The notes: generated by a model from the letters alone, not told the origin. A stretch of 64,000 bases of DNA from Ipomoea triloba (GCF_003576645.1 NC_044930.1:19690449-19754448); one strand, 5' to 3'; positions 45,746 through 58,053 are shown, counted from the stretch's first letter. Program-made: numbers and translations.

Positions 45746-47084
45746 CATACAATACCCTCCCAAATCCAACCTCAAATAGACCATAATTCCACCAACTAAA
45801 CCCCCAAGGTTATCAAAGATTCAACAAGAGAAGAGATGCTCATAAGAACTCAAGATCCCCACATACTAACTCAGATTCATCCACACAAATCACCCACTAA
45901 CAGTGTTCATCTCACAAAACGAACACAGAGCATACTCAGGATAGAAATCAAAGAATGAACCAATGGTACTAACTCAAGAGATCAAGATAATGTCCAAAGA
46001 TCATGAATAAATACTCAAAGATCAAGGTGGAATACTCAACAAGATGCTCAGTACACACTCTAGAATAAAAAGGGAAACAACAGAGTCAACAGACCACAAA
46101 AAGGCTCACTGGAACAGAACCAGGAGTACTCTAGCGGCATGTGCAACGGAACAGAGTGCACCGCCACAGTTCACCGTTACCTTCTCACGGAACCCCTCGG
46201 CGGAGCCCATCATTCCGCCGTTCCCTTCCGCATGAGCAAGCGGATCCCTCTAGCGGAGCTCACTCCTCCGCCACTCCACACACGTACGGAACGCTTGGAC
46301 GGGACACATTATACCGTCCAAGTGCACCGCAAGTGCAACCCAGCACAGATTACAGACCCGAAACAGAAATACACCAAACTCAGTCCAGAATACAAATCAT
46401 GCTCAGAATAATACTCAGATTACACATCTCATAAGCCAATAAATCATGGAATCCATAACAAGAATTGCTCATACACATCTAGATACAAAGGATGATGAAC
46501 ACAAGTTCAACAATCCACAAATAAAGGTTCACAGACCATCAACAAGGCTATAACCCAAGAAATTACAGGATTCCAACACCAAATCATATGCATATAGATC
46601 AAGAGTGTAAAATAGGTTTTAGTGAGACATGATGGTTACCTCTTGGAGCACAACTTCAAACCAAGCAAACTCCTTCTCCTTCACAAGCCACTCCCACCCA
46701 CTTGATCATCTTTTTCCCAAAGAAAGATCCCAAAAGAACACCATAAGAACTATAAAAAGATTATGAAAACAAGATGATGCAAGGCTTATTCCTAAAGATA
46801 AACACTTACCCAAGCCCTAGAAATCCTAAAGGAGCAATCTTGGTCTTGAATCTTGAAGAATAGAGGATAGTGTATATTGTAGGGTTCTTAGGAATGATAG
46901 GGTAGGGAGGAAATGTTTGCAGGGAAATGGAAAAGAGTGTGAAGGGTTAATACAAGCCCTTTTATATGGATAGGAAAAATCATTACATACATAGTGTATG
47001 TATTATATTAGGGTAAGTAGATTAAATAATGAGCCCTTATAAAGAATGGATCTTACATTATTTAATACAATACTAGTAAGTATG

Positions 47085-47345
47085 AAATTGGTCCTTCTAA
47101 AAATAAATTGGGCCATTACAAGTATGAAATTGGTCCTTCTAAAAATAAATTGGGCCATTACAAAATATTCTTACTTATAAGAAAAAATAAATTGGGCCAT
47201 TACAAAATATTCTTACTTATAAGAAATATAAGGATCCAATATTACAAAATATTCTTACTTATAAGAAATATAAGGATCCAATTTAAAAAAATATTCTTAC
47301 TTATAAGAAATATAAGGATCCAATTTAAAGAAATCCCTTATAGGA
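47085..47345. repeat. ~45-bp minisatellite
   Basis: Two units of TATGAAATTGGTCCTTCTAA plus AAATAAATTGGGCCATTACA are followed by five units sharing AAAATATTCTTACTTATAAG, three of them with AAATATAAGGATCCAAT. The array lies just before the right end of the 43280-47502 element. The frame through it is spurious. Confidence 0.85.
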
Positions 47346-47734
47346 ATTAAATCAAGAATTGGGCCTTAGAATAAATAATTAATTTCGGAATACGAAATAT
47401 ATATATATCAATTAGAAGAACGAAGCCCAATTAAGTCGAATAAATTACTCGGTAGAAATAATTACCGGTCTCAAGGCTTGAACGAAATTACGGGGTGTTA
47501 CAGCTTGTTTTTTCCTGTTAGTTACCAAATTACCTGCTATCTCGTTTTTGTTGTCTTTTTATTCCATTTCTCTAAGCTGTTTTGCTAGTTCTGGTTTTAC
47601 TCAATTTCATTCAAGTTAATTATTTTCAAAGTTTATAAATTGCATTGTTTTAATGTCCTGTGGGATTGACTCTTGCCTTTGCACACTATCATTACAACTG
47701 ATTCGTGCACTTGCGAGGACTATAGTAAAATTGT

Positions 47735-49335
47735 CCATCAATTTTTGGGTGATCAACCTTGGACAAATAAAGTCCTAGGAACATATCCCAAGGTCAAAAC
47801 TATCATTAAAAGCCATGTCCTTTTGTGGAAGACTAAAAGACAAATTGTCTGCACATATTAAGGATTAAACGACTATAAAGTACTGACACCCACATAGGCT
47901 CAATACCCAGCGGTTATTACACATTAGACGAAAGGTGTTTTGAATTTTTGTCTTCCCTCCAGCGGAACAAATATTCACTCCTATAAATACCCCCTTCTCA
48001 TTTAGAAGGAGGTGCTGATCTTTTAAAGATATTTTACAAGCTATCAAGTTAAAAAGTTTCACGCGCTCTAGTGCGATAAAGAGATAAAAAGCTTCAAAGT
48101 TTTATCTAGTATCAAATAAGAATCTTGCGCTGCCTCACTGTTGATTCAAGTACATTCAAGCCAAGGTTTCAAGTTGGAGGAAAGAAGAACCAAATCTTCA
48201 TAACTAACTCTACTTGGAGAAAAGTAGAAAGAGATGGAGTAAACTTGTGAAAGTTGAAAAACCTGAGGATAGTGTGCTATCCGATTTTGTAATCAAGGAA
48301 GCATACTGGGAGGATTATTGTACTAAAGAAGATACTAGTGCAATCCTTCACAAGTTGTAGAGAAGAGTAGAGTAGGCTTCATTAACCACCGAACCACTAT
48401 AAAAATCTCTCTCTCTCTTTCTCCTTTTTACTTACGTACTTTAATATCGCACTGCATTTCATCGACCAAGCCTAAATATTTTTAAATTTACTCTCAATAG
48501 TGCAAAGTTAAAATAAAATTTTGAAACACATTATTCCGCTGCAAAATCAATCTGATTGAGTACTATCCTAAAAGATAACTACTTGGGTCAAAATTTTTTG
48601 AAAAACCTAGTGAGTTTATTTAGCGCCCCCCCCCCTTAGACTCATTTAGCTACCCATCGAGACCAACACAAAAATTCAAATCACCTCTTTTGACCAGTGT
48701 GTAATATACGCTGGGTAATGAGCCAATGTGAGTGTCAGTGCTTTATAGCCGTTTAATCTATGATATGTGCAGACAATTTGTCCTTTAGTCTTGCACATAA
48801 GGACATGACATTTAATGAAAGTTTTGACCATTGGGATATGTTCCTAGGACTTGATTTATTCAAGGTTGATTACCCCACATTTTTAAGTTTTTGGACTGTA
48901 TATCGCCTAGAGAATGGTTCTGGCTTGTCCTTACGAATTGTGCAATGATTCGTACTTAATACTCAAAAATGAATGATTGACTTTATCATTCGCCCCATGA
49001 CTCCTCAAATGATCATTCTTCATTATTCGACCTTGATAAGCATCAAGAGGTGGACCCTTCCATGATTCGGCCTTTAACACCTCTTGGTCTTGTTCTCTCA
49101 TCTCCAAGTCTTCGGTCTTCAGGTCTTTAGAATCCATGGCTCATCTTCAGGTACTTAGAAGATTTGAAGTCCTTCATCTTCGATACAACGAGCTGAAAAC
49201 CATGAATACATGACGCTAGGACAATAGTTCGTCCTTTTGATTTTTAGGCTAAGACTAGATTTGACTAAGAAAATTAGGGTTCTAAACTCCGATCATTGGT
49301 ATCATCAAAATCTCAACACAAAAGAGTTCATAACA
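47735..49335. repeat. Inverted repeat family: end of left copy and whole right copy
   Basis: 47745-47965 (plus sense) continues the left copy after the solo LTR and pairs with 48665-48905 (minus sense). Shared blocks are TCAACCTTG, GTCCTAGGAACATATCCCAA, ACAAATTGTCTGCACATAT and TACCCAGCG. Between them, 47966-48660 is the reverse complement of 40550-41350 (GGTTCGG-type, TTCCGCTGCAAAATC, CCCATCG). 48915-49335 is the reverse complement of 41350-41836. The arms could form a hairpin of about 220 pairs around a 700-base loop. Confidence 0.7.
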
Positions 49336-49393
49336 GACATTCTTTCCTACGCTGATTAGTCAAGCCTAAAGGTATTTTTCAGGCTTGCCACCA

Positions 49394-51125
49394 TGGTCAA
49401 TTAGCAACTTTTAGGTGTTGGCAGAGAAGTTTTTTACAGACTACGCAAGCATTATGAAGCCTAAGAAGCAATTCTCCGATCTAGCTTGGGTACGCCAAGA
49501 TGAGGTATAGAGCCTACGAAATTATTTTACACGATGGCAGAAAGAGGTTCAGGCAGTAGAAGGCGGATGGGATGACCAGAAAACCTTAGCCTTTCTCGTA
49601 GAATCTTTGCACCCGGATGGGCAGTACGCCAAGATATGTGACGAGAATCCTCGAACTAATCAGCTAATCCTGATACTGATGAGGTAGTGAAACATAAAAG
49701 AAAGCTGTTAGGGACAACATAAAGCGCCCCTAGCTGGAAGACTCTAAGAGTAGTTGGTTGGAGGGGGTTACGGCTAAATGAGTGACTACCCGATGAGTGC
49801 ATAACAGGCTAGGGCTAAGTGGTTATTGCCTACCAGCGCAACCTATCCAAGAAGTACGAGAGTAGCTGCCACCCCCGTCACTAATGTAACCAGGGGATAC
49901 CACTTGGCCTTAGCTTGTCATTCACTCATATTGTTGATACCACCGAAATAATTCGCATTCGAATGATGATTACAAGGTTTTAAAGGCTGAGCTTGAGAAA
50001 CGCATTCAATGTGGCCGACCAGCCAATCAGTGGCGTCATCCAAGCCCGCCATAGCATCGCGATAGTACACTCTAACCTGCTAATAGAGCGGCGAACAAGG
50101 GTAAACAACCTGCAGTTGAGGAGGAAAGTGACAGAGACGGGAAAGGCAAACAAGTTATCAATATGATTATAGGCTGCCCGGAAGGGGGAGATACGACAAG
50201 CACCCAAAAGGCTTGGGCTAGACAGTTGTATGTGGGGGCAATCACCAACCAAGAATCCAATTAGAAGAAAGCTTGTCGAGAGCCTATAACTTTTACCAAT
50301 GATGACTTGTCTTAACCGAGACGCCTTGGTTATTGTGATGGATGTCCAAGGAACGGTGGTAAGGAGAATACTGGTCGATACGGGTAGTAGCACGAACGTC
50401 ATGTATTTGGCGACTTATAAGAAGTTGGGACTTCCCATGGAGCGACTACACCCTGTAAAGACCCCATTGACTGGGTTCACCAACTATGCGATCGATGTTG
50501 AGGGCTGCACTTTATTGATAGTCAAGCTGGGAGTTTAGCCCTACGTGAGGAAGATAGATATAGAATATGTGGTGGTCTGTCTGGAATGTGCTCGTAATGT
50601 TATCCTCGGTCGACTAGGCTTGGAGGATTTGGGTGCCTTGGTCTCTATCGAGCATTAATGCATGAAATTTCGCACATCGATCTAGCGTCGGCATAGTATG
50701 GTGTGATCAAAATATGGCTAGAAGTTGCTACTTGTAAGCTTGCTGGAGGGTAAGGGAAAAGGACCTACGGGTAACACCATCGCCCATCAGTTATAAGGGA
50801 AAATAGTTAAGCGCCTAGAGCCCGCAGTCGAGTTAGAAAAGCAGGTGGTCATCCAAGTGTTGATGGACTTTAAAGAGATATTGGCCTAGGGACCCAAGGA
50901 TATGCTAGGAGTCAACTAAGGTATCATTACGCATTGATTGACTGTCAACCCTGGACTCAAGCCCGTCGCTAAAAAAAGGTGATACTTGTCAAATGACCGC
51001 CGAGATTTCATCAAGAAAAGGTAGACATGTTGTTGGCAACTGGTCATATATGTGAAGTTAAGTATTCCGGTTGGCTGGCCAATGTGGTGTTAATGCCCAA
51101 GTCGTCAACATGGCAAATGTGCCTA
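49394..51125 (+). pseudogene. Ty3-gypsy (Tat-like) gag-protease-RT remnant
   Basis: The gag part at about 49430-49680 reads KKQFSDLAWVRQDEV, stop, SLRNYFTRWQKEVQAVEGG, LAFLVESLHPDGQYA. The protease lies at 50299-50538 with ILVDTGSSTNVMY (active-site DTGSS) and TPLTGFTNYAIDVEG, then stop, then NVILGRLGLEDLGALVS. The beginning of RT (LSNDRRDFIKK, IPVGWPMWC for the usual YPEWLANVV) follows with stops, and the sequence ends near 51125, before the catalytic core. It resembles the Tat-type element at 54636-62735 but lies on the other strand. It is dead: there are many stops, no integrase and no LTRs. Confidence 0.8.
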
Positions 51126-51127
51126 TA

Positions 51128-51868
51128 CCCCCATTCACCGAGACACAGAGTGTGAGGAAATTCAAAAGAGAGTTGAAAGCCTCATTCTTAAACACAAGGA
51201 GGACATGAAGAGCTTTAAAGCCTCCATGAAGGGAGAAATTGAGGAGGAGTTGAACACTTTCAAGCATGATACACCTTAACTTCTAAAGAGTGTAGAGGAC
51301 AATGTTACCAAATTGATGAAGGGGATCATACCAAGCAATGAATATGAAACAAATGCCACCAGTTTGACAAGTGGGAAGGAACTACCAGAGGCAATATCTA
51401 CTCAAAATGATACTATGGATCATGAAAAACCTATGAAGGAAGTCACTTCTCCTAAAGAAAGTGAAGATAACCAAAGTAGTGACAAGCAAAAAAGATAAAC
51501 CCTCATATATCTACCCAAATGAACCCCCTCCACAACCCCATACCCCATGACACTATAATGAAAGCCCCTATAAACAATACAATCATTCATACTTTGAAGA
51601 ACCATCCCATTGTAATCCCCCATCACCCGACTTGAATGAGGAGATTGAATTCCTAAAAAGGAAGGTGCAAGCATTTATAGATATGGCTAAGGAGGACACG
51701 ATTAACCTCAAAGCTGAGGTCATGAAGGAAGTTAAAGAAGAGCTTGTTGCTTTCTGGAATGAGTCATTGCAAACTTTAAGGAATTTGGAAGAAAAATTGG
51801 CATTACTAATGGGTGAAATATCAAAAAGAGTTGAGATGGAGACCCATGCTAACACGTTAAGGGTCTAA
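51128..51868 (+). pseudogene. Coiled-coil frame pieces of an Athila-like retroelement
   Basis: Successive plus-strand pieces read KRVESLILKHKEDMKSFKAS, KGEIEEELNTFKHD, then a stop, then a 61-codon acidic stretch (51313-51498), and a 78-codon helical piece at 51632-51868 (EEIEFLKRKVQAFIDMA, VMKEVKEELVAFWNESLQTL). They look like one broken coiled-coil protein. I assign them to an Athila-type element only from the sequence that follows downstream (see 52640-53330). No catalytic domain is visible, and I do not claim a function. Confidence 0.4.
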
Positions 51869-51894
51869 TATGATCCCATGCTAGACGAAACCAC

Positions 51895-52635
51895 GTGCTT
51901 GAAGAGACTCCAATCCATGAATTTGAAAATCAAAAGGGGTTGGGAGTTGAAAATGAAAATGATAAGGAAGTTGAGATAGTGTGGGAAGATGAAGAGCCAA
52001 ATGGCGACACGGTTGATTCTACATGTGGTAAGATTTTTAACTCTACTTGTGTCACTACCTTTGAAAATTCTTGTGTTCAAATTTGTGATAATAATACTTG
52101 TGGTTCTTGTGAGGATGACTCCCTTGATGCTTGTAATAATTTTCTTGAAATTGGTGATAATAATTGTTTTAAATCTTGGGAGGATGATTCTTTGGATACT
52201 TGTGATAATGATTCTATGGGTGATTGTGATGATGATTCTTTTAATTTTTGTGAGGATTTGCTTGATGATTGTGAGGATTTTGATTGTGGGGATGAGTAAA
52301 TGGTGAATGGTGATAAAGAGGGTGTTTTGAAGGTTCTTGAAGTTGTCACTTTTGACAACAATATTGGTGGAGAAAAGGAGGGTGATGATGAAATAATTGG
52401 AGATGTGAAAAGAAAAGGTGGAGTGGAAAATAAGAGTGGTGATAAAAATAAGAGTGGAAAAGAAGAGTGTGAAAAAAAGGGTGCTATAAAAGCTTGTGAA
52501 ATTGCCACTTTTGGCAACAATGTTGAGGGTGATATGATTGAAAATGAAATGGAAGAAGGAGTTGAAAATAAAATTGTTGAGGAAAAGAGGGGGAATGGGA
52601 AATCGGTTGTTGATAAGTGTGCTTTGATTGATTAA
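51895..52635 (+). pseudogene. Asp/Cys-rich and Gly/Lys-rich frames of an Athila-like retroelement
   Basis: A 134-codon frame (51895-52299) has repeated CEDDSLD, CDNDS and CDDDSF motifs. A TAA at 52297-52299 separates it from a 111-codon frame (52300-52635) in the same reading phase that is rich in Gly, Glu and Lys and has two copies of a VTFDNN/ATFGNN motif. Removing the stop in thought gives one ~245-residue acidic protein. The repetition suggests internal expansion of short GAT/TGT units. No family is recognised. It may be the extra 3' ORF of an Athila-type element or simple-repeat drift. Confidence 0.35.
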
Positions 52636-52639
52636 AATG

Positions 52640-53330
52640 ATGAGGGTGGAAGCGGAAATGAAATGAAAAAGAGAGTGCAAAACATCCTTTAGGGAGTGAG
52701 CTTAATTTGTGATGCTATTCTTTGGTTGATTTTGAAGAAAGTTGTGTTGTTTATTCTTATGATTGAATTTGAGAATGACCGGCATCTAGGGGTATATCTC
52801 AAAGTTAAAGTGGATGGGACGCATGGCCTGGTCCCAATTCTTGTGTGTTTTGATGGATAACAATAGTTGCGTCTAGCCCAGGACGTTAACCGTGGTGCTT
52901 CTTGGGAGGCAACCCAAGCAAAAAGTGAAAAAAAATTGAAAAATAATTTTTCATTTCTTTTGATTTTGGTAGTTTTTGTTATTTTTTGTACTTGTTTTGT
53001 TGTTTTTGTTCTTGTTTTTGAGCTAACATTGCAGGAAAAGTCACTACGGGACTTAAAATTTTCAATTGGGAGTGCAATTTGAAATGAAAGGGAAGAAAAT
53101 GTGGAATCTGGACCACGTACAAGCAGTCGTACGCTCGTACACTAGCTCGTACGTGGCCCAGACCACGAATCGTGGTCCAACCCATGGCTAGAATTGTGGA
53201 ACTTTCTGTAAGCAGACCACGAGCCATGGACGTGGACCATAACTCGTGAATAGGGGTCGTACGCGTATGTAGTGGCGTGCGATGCCCAATTTTATACGTG
53301 AAAATAGAATGCTTCTCGGCCATAATTCAT
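52640..53330 (+). mobile_element. Athila-type retrotransposon 3' non-coding region
   Basis: GGACGTTAACCGTGGTGCTT followed by CTTGGGAGGCAACCCAAG at about 52880-52918 is a phrase found in the region behind the env-like gene of plant Athila elements. Next come a T-rich run and a stretch of ACGTAC and GACCACGA motifs at 53100-53280. No LTR boundaries can be drawn. Confidence 0.55.
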
Positions 53331-53827
53331 TCAAACGCATTCTATCTCACTTCTAAATCTCTCTCAAGCTCAAACAAATGTTGTGAACAACCGAATGTAC
53401 GCCCATACATCAATTATACACCATTTCATCATCATGATACAAGCTTTAATCCATTCAAAACATCGATTCAAGGTAAGAAATTTCATTTTCTTCTCAATCT
53501 TTAGGGTTATGAGTTTTTGGTTGATTCTGATAAAATTGATGTTGGAAATCATTGTACACATGCTTCTTGATGTTGTTTGTGTATAGAGATTGAATTGCAT
53601 TGTCCATTTATGTTGAAATTCTTCATGTTCTAGAATGCACATTAGGTGTTTGTGAAAATAGTTGCATGAAAAATGTAGGAACTTTGTGTTTTAATTCAAT
53701 GTGTTATTTGTTCATATGTTGCTAATTCTTAATTGTTGTCCATAAATTATTGATTTTAGTCATAGCCTTGTGAAAAATAATTGTTGTACATTTCTGTTGA
53801 AGATGAAACTGAATATGGTGTTTGAAA

Positions 53828-53863
<36 letters not shown>

Positions 53864-54630
53864 ACATACTTTGTTGATAATTGTTGCCATTCTTGTGTTA
53901 ATACTTGTGAATAATTCCTAGTTTGAAATTGAATTTGATTGAAAAAAAAAGAATGAAAGAATGTCGTGAAGTTCGTTACTTGAATTTATTCTATGCTTGC
54001 TAATGGTGCATTTTGGTGAAAAGAAAGAAAAAATAGAAAGTGTTGATGCATGATTCCTCTTGTGGAAAATTTGTTGTATAATGTCTCTTGGTTTCTACGC
54101 CAATACTTTACTCTTGTGGGAAAATGATGAAATGAAAATACTTGATTTTCATGGACTAGTCTTTGTAGACCCATACATGTGAATTTTTGTGTTTTGTTAC
54201 CTTTTTGTTGTGAAGAGAAATGAGGAGAACAAGGTCCAATGCATCCAAAAGGAGAAGGGAAACTAGAGAATCAAGTACACAAGGTGAAGGGGTAGGAATT
54301 GAGCACCCAAGGCCACAAGAGGAGTTAATAGACATACAAGTGGGGGGGGGGGGGGCAAAGGATGGAAATGAACGTGACAACCTTAGTAAGGTTCAACTAC
54401 TTTAGGAGCAAGCCGATGGCCCAAGGGAACTACATAGACCTACCTCTCATGGATTCTTTTGGGTGCTAATAGGGGGTAGAGAGGCTCATGAGCCAACCCT
54501 ATTGGAGACACATATTTGCATGGAGATATCACACATTTGGGTTGGTGGTGGATGAGTTCGTGGCTAGTTTGGAGATTACAGGACGGGTTAAGGACCTCAC
54601 AAGTTGTCACCTTGCAGAGGTAAATACAAC
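53331..54630 (+). other. Retroelement-like flank with (GAAA)n and a poly-G run
   Basis: (GAAA)n lies at 53826-53864. A plus-strand start MRRTRSNASKRRRETRESS at 54220 resembles the basic beginning of an Athila-like Gag but is cut by the next insertion. A run of about 16 G residues at 54341-54355 sits one base before the start of the second exact duplication. Otherwise nothing is recognised. Confidence 0.4.
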
Positions 54631-56983
54631 GCTGGTGATACTGTAAAATATGGAGGCAGCAGTACACAACAAATAGAACGTGTATTATTAAGGTGCAAAC
54701 ACGAGTTGGAATACAGTGGGAGCTCGGGACGATCAGGCTTTGATCAGGCGGTCGGTAGTGGGTTAACTACGCACTAGAATAACAGGGCTGATCTAATCTC
54801 CCGCCCTCCAAAATCCCTTCTCTCTTCCATTAATGCGGCTTTTATAGGTGTAGAGGGGAAAAGTTCCGTCCCTCCGGCATGGCGAACGCGTGTTGCCCAT
54901 GCATCGGACCTACCCTCGGACGGCACTGCCATCATACACGTGGTGACCTGGATTTGACCCTGACTGTCGGTAATGTGATCGGGAGGTCGGACAATAAAAG
55001 AGGACTCCGACCCTGACTCGGACTCAAAAGGTAACGACTGGGGTCGGCTTCTTACTGCCGATCACCCAACCTTACATTCCCGAGTCGGATTCCAAAGACT
55101 AACCAGGCCCCGAAAGAAGCTCATACGGATCAAACGCCACCGTCCGTATACCGGGAGGATATTTCCTATCAAGTAGCCCCCTTCAGCTCGGAATCTGAGA
55201 TGTTCGGGTGAAGAATTCGAGCTGAAAAGGTACCGTTACCCACTCCCCGTGCCTGAGCACTCGCGACCAGACGTTCTGGAGATTTAATTTGAGTACTGCA
55301 CGGGCTCATAGAAGACCGGTGCGGTCCCACTCGCATGAACAGGTGTCACCTGATGCGGCGTGCTTCGAAATCCGTGCCTCTACTTCGGGCGACCATTCGC
55401 TTCCCTACGCCTGCCCCTATAAATAGGGAGGTGGCTTCTGCTTTAAGCGCTCACATTTTTTCGCCTTATCAGATCGGTTACGTCTGACCCCGGAGACCTG
55501 CAACAAGCATTTTCAATTCCGTATTGTCAAACGCAAAACACACTTCCGCTAAGCTTTTTGCTCGCTCCACTCTCCTTTTTGTAACTCCCCAATCCTCCAT
55601 CTTGGCCCTCAGTCTGGTCGAGTTTCTAAACCGACCTCCCTACCTTCCTAGGATAGAAAAAATGTCAGGCTCGGATAGCCAAAATGTATCAGGTCGGGAC
55701 TACGACGCTGGTGCCGAAACCGAGGCCGACTTATCGGGGTGGTCCTCCGAGAGCTCCGTCTTTCGCCAAATCGAGGATGTCAAACACGTATCAGAAGCTT
55801 CTGCGGGAGGGGAAACTCGGCTGCAGATAGCTTGGCCATCCACAGAAGAGGTTAACACATTTGGTCGAGGCAAATCGCCTCGAGTGGTCCTCGCGGCGAG
55901 GTTCCCCGACCTGGACGCATCGGCCATTGCCGACCTTGCCTCCAAACTTAATCACCCTCCCAAGGTATATGGATATTCCGGCCTTGAAAGTACGGAGCTA
56001 ATCTTTTTGCCGCCGTGACCAAGGCAAACACCACCTTCTCGAGCCGAGTGTACCGAGTCTCCGGTCCCTATAATGCGTGGCTGACATAATAGACGGGCAT
56101 TTGCACTCTCTCACCATCAACTCGGCAAAGAACCGCGCTGACAGCCCGATCTGATACTGCTAAGTACACATCAAGGTCTTCTCCCGGCTCAGGTTTAGAC
56201 AAGACAATTAGGGATGCTAAATATTCCTTGAGGTCTTCAAAGGCGGCTCGACTTTCTTCATCCCACGTGAAACCAGTAGACTTTTTAAGGATCTTGAAAA
56301 ATGGATGAGCTCGATCAGCTAGCTTTGAAAGGAAACGGCTAAGTGCCGCCAATCGGCCTATGAGTTGTTGCACCTCCCTTATGCTGGTCGGGGGCCGCAT
56401 ATCTAGGATCGCTTTTATCTTAGTTGGGTTTGGTTCTATGCCTCTTTTGGTCATCTTGTACCTGAGAAATTTTCCCGTTTGAACGGCGAATGTGCACTTC
56501 TTTGGGTTCAATCGCAGGCGATGACTCCTCATAATCTCAAAACAGTCCCGGAGATGACCGGCATGGTCAGATTGGCTGACACTTTTTACCAACATGTCGT
56601 CGATGTAGGCCCCCCATCGACTTCCCCAAGAGTTCTCTGAACACGGCATTGATCATCCTCTAATAAGTATCCCCTGCGTTCTTCAACCCGAACGACATTA
56701 CACGATAACAATACAACCCGTTGGGGGTGACGAAGGCGGTTTTTTCCTCATCATGCTCGGACATCATTATTTGGTGGTATCCCTTGAATGCTTCCATGAA
56801 ACTCATCAACTCTGCTCCAGCGGTCTCATCCACCATCTGGTGTATACTCGGGAGCGGGTAAGGGTCTAAAGGGCATGCACGGTTCAGGTCGGTGTAGTAA
56901 ATGCATATGCGCCAGGCCAGTGGCTTGGGCACCAAGACCACATTCGCGACCCACTCCGGATATACGACCTGTCGTATGTGCCC
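54357..56983. repeat. Block repeated exactly at 56985-59611 (first copy)
   Basis: The two copies, offset by 2628 bases, flank the single N at 56984. Frames of 164, 81, 193 and 75 codons are identical in both. The block holds the retroelement flank, the GCTGG target site, one LTR (54636-55171), the antisense ORF and the RNase H and RT parts of the element described at 57264-62735. A contig starting just behind the poly-G run and overlapping the previous contig explains this better than a real duplication. Confidence 0.87.
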
Positions 56984-57263
56984 NAAAGGATGGAAATGAA
57001 CGTGACAACCTTAGTAAGGTTCAACTACTTTAGGAGCAAGCCGATGGCCCAAGGGAACTACATAGACCTACCTCTCATGGATTCTTTTGGGTGCTAATAG
57101 GGGGTAGAGAGGCTCATGAGCCAACCCTATTGGAGACACATATTTGCATGGAGATATCACACATTTGGGTTGGTGGTGGATGAGTTCGTGGCTAGTTTGG
57201 AGATTACAGGACGGGTTAAGGACCTCACAAGTTGTCACCTTGCAGAGGTAAATACAACGCTGG

Positions 57264-57799
57264 TGATACTGTAAAATATGGAGGCAGCAGTACACAACAA
57301 ATAGAACGTGTATTATTAAGGTGCAAACACGAGTTGGAATACAGTGGGAGCTCGGGACGATCAGGCTTTGATCAGGCGGTCGGTAGTGGGTTAACTACGC
57401 ACTAGAATAACAGGGCTGATCTAATCTCCCGCCCTCCAAAATCCCTTCTCTCTTCCATTAATGCGGCTTTTATAGGTGTAGAGGGGAAAAGTTCCGTCCC
57501 TCCGGCATGGCGAACGCGTGTTGCCCATGCATCGGACCTACCCTCGGACGGCACTGCCATCATACACGTGGTGACCTGGATTTGACCCTGACTGTCGGTA
57601 ATGTGATCGGGAGGTCGGACAATAAAAGAGGACTCCGACCCTGACTCGGACTCAAAAGGTAACGACTGGGGTCGGCTTCTTACTGCCGATCACCCAACCT
57701 TACATTCCCGAGTCGGATTCCAAAGACTAACCAGGCCCCGAAAGAAGCTCATACGGATCAAACGCCACCGTCCGTATACCGGGAGGATATTTCCTATCA
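57264..57799 (-). repeat. 3' LTR of the Tat-type element (also shown at 54636-55171)
   Basis: This LTR is 536 bases, begins TG and ends CA, and is identical to its assembly twin at 54636-55171. It differs from the 5' LTR at several positions and by about 20 extra bases around CAGTGGGAGCTCGGGACGA. That divergence argues against a very recent insertion. Confidence 0.85.
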
Positions 57800-58045
57800 A
57801 GTAGCCCCCTTCAGCTCGGAATCTGAGATGTTCGGGTGAAGAATTCGAGCTGAAAAGGTACCGTTACCCACTCCCCGTGCCTGAGCACTCGCGACCAGAC
57901 GTTCTGGAGATTTAATTTGAGTACTGCACGGGCTCATAGAAGACCGGTGCGGTCCCACTCGCATGAACAGGTGTCACCTGATGCGGCGTGCTTCGAAATC
58001 CGTGCCTCTACTTCGGGCGACCATTCGCTTCCCTACGCCTGCCCC

Positions 58046-58053
58046 TATAAATA
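58046..58053 (+). promoter_or_regulatory. TATA box for the antisense ORF
   Basis: CCCCTATAAATAGGGAGG matches the plant TATA consensus exactly, in a GC-rich context and about 245 bases upstream of the ATG at 58290. It lies outside the LTR (which ends at 57799) and points opposite to gag-pol. It appears again at 55418-55425 through the assembly repeat. Confidence 0.65.

Larger units (their letters stand above)
43280..47502. mobile_element. LTR-type element or solo LTR, 4223 bp, TSD GCTTG
   Basis: The ends TGTGACACCCC and GGGGTGTTACA are inverted and start TG and end CA. The 5-bp duplication GCTTG lies at 43275-43279 and 47503-47507. I find no gag or pol inside and no internal LTR pair, so it is a long solo LTR or a coding-free (LARD-like) element. 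About 1.5 kb of it is inserted mitochondrial DNA, leaving about 2.7 kb. It carries AGAGGCACACAAGCCCA repeats (45598-45745) and a ~45-bp minisatellite near its right end. Confidence 0.75.
41837..47729 (+). mobile_element. Probable solo LTR of a Ty3-gypsy element, split by a nested element
   Basis: The LTR parts are 41837-43279 and about 47508-47729, roughly 1.67 kb together. A promoter-like GTATAAAAGGGAGG lies at 42271. The end reads CCTGTGGGATTGACTCTTGC and GATTCGTGCACTTGCGAGG, wording typical of the 3' end of long Athila/Tat-type LTRs. ATTGT occurs at both borders (41832 and 47730) and may be the 5-bp duplication, but the expected TG...CA ends are imperfect, so the limits are good only to about 10 bases. 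No internal coding region follows. Confidence 0.55.

Noticed and set aside
51895..52299. A secreted cysteine-rich peptide gene
   Set aside because: There is no signal peptide, the cysteines follow a CxDD repeat rather than a disulfide pattern, and the context is retroelement debris.
55524..56018. A host gene for a 164-residue protein
   Set aside because: It sits inside a retrotransposon, lacks an ATG for its first 46 codons, and its end is the complement of RNase H coding sequence. It is the truncated antisense ORF, also seen at 58290-58646.
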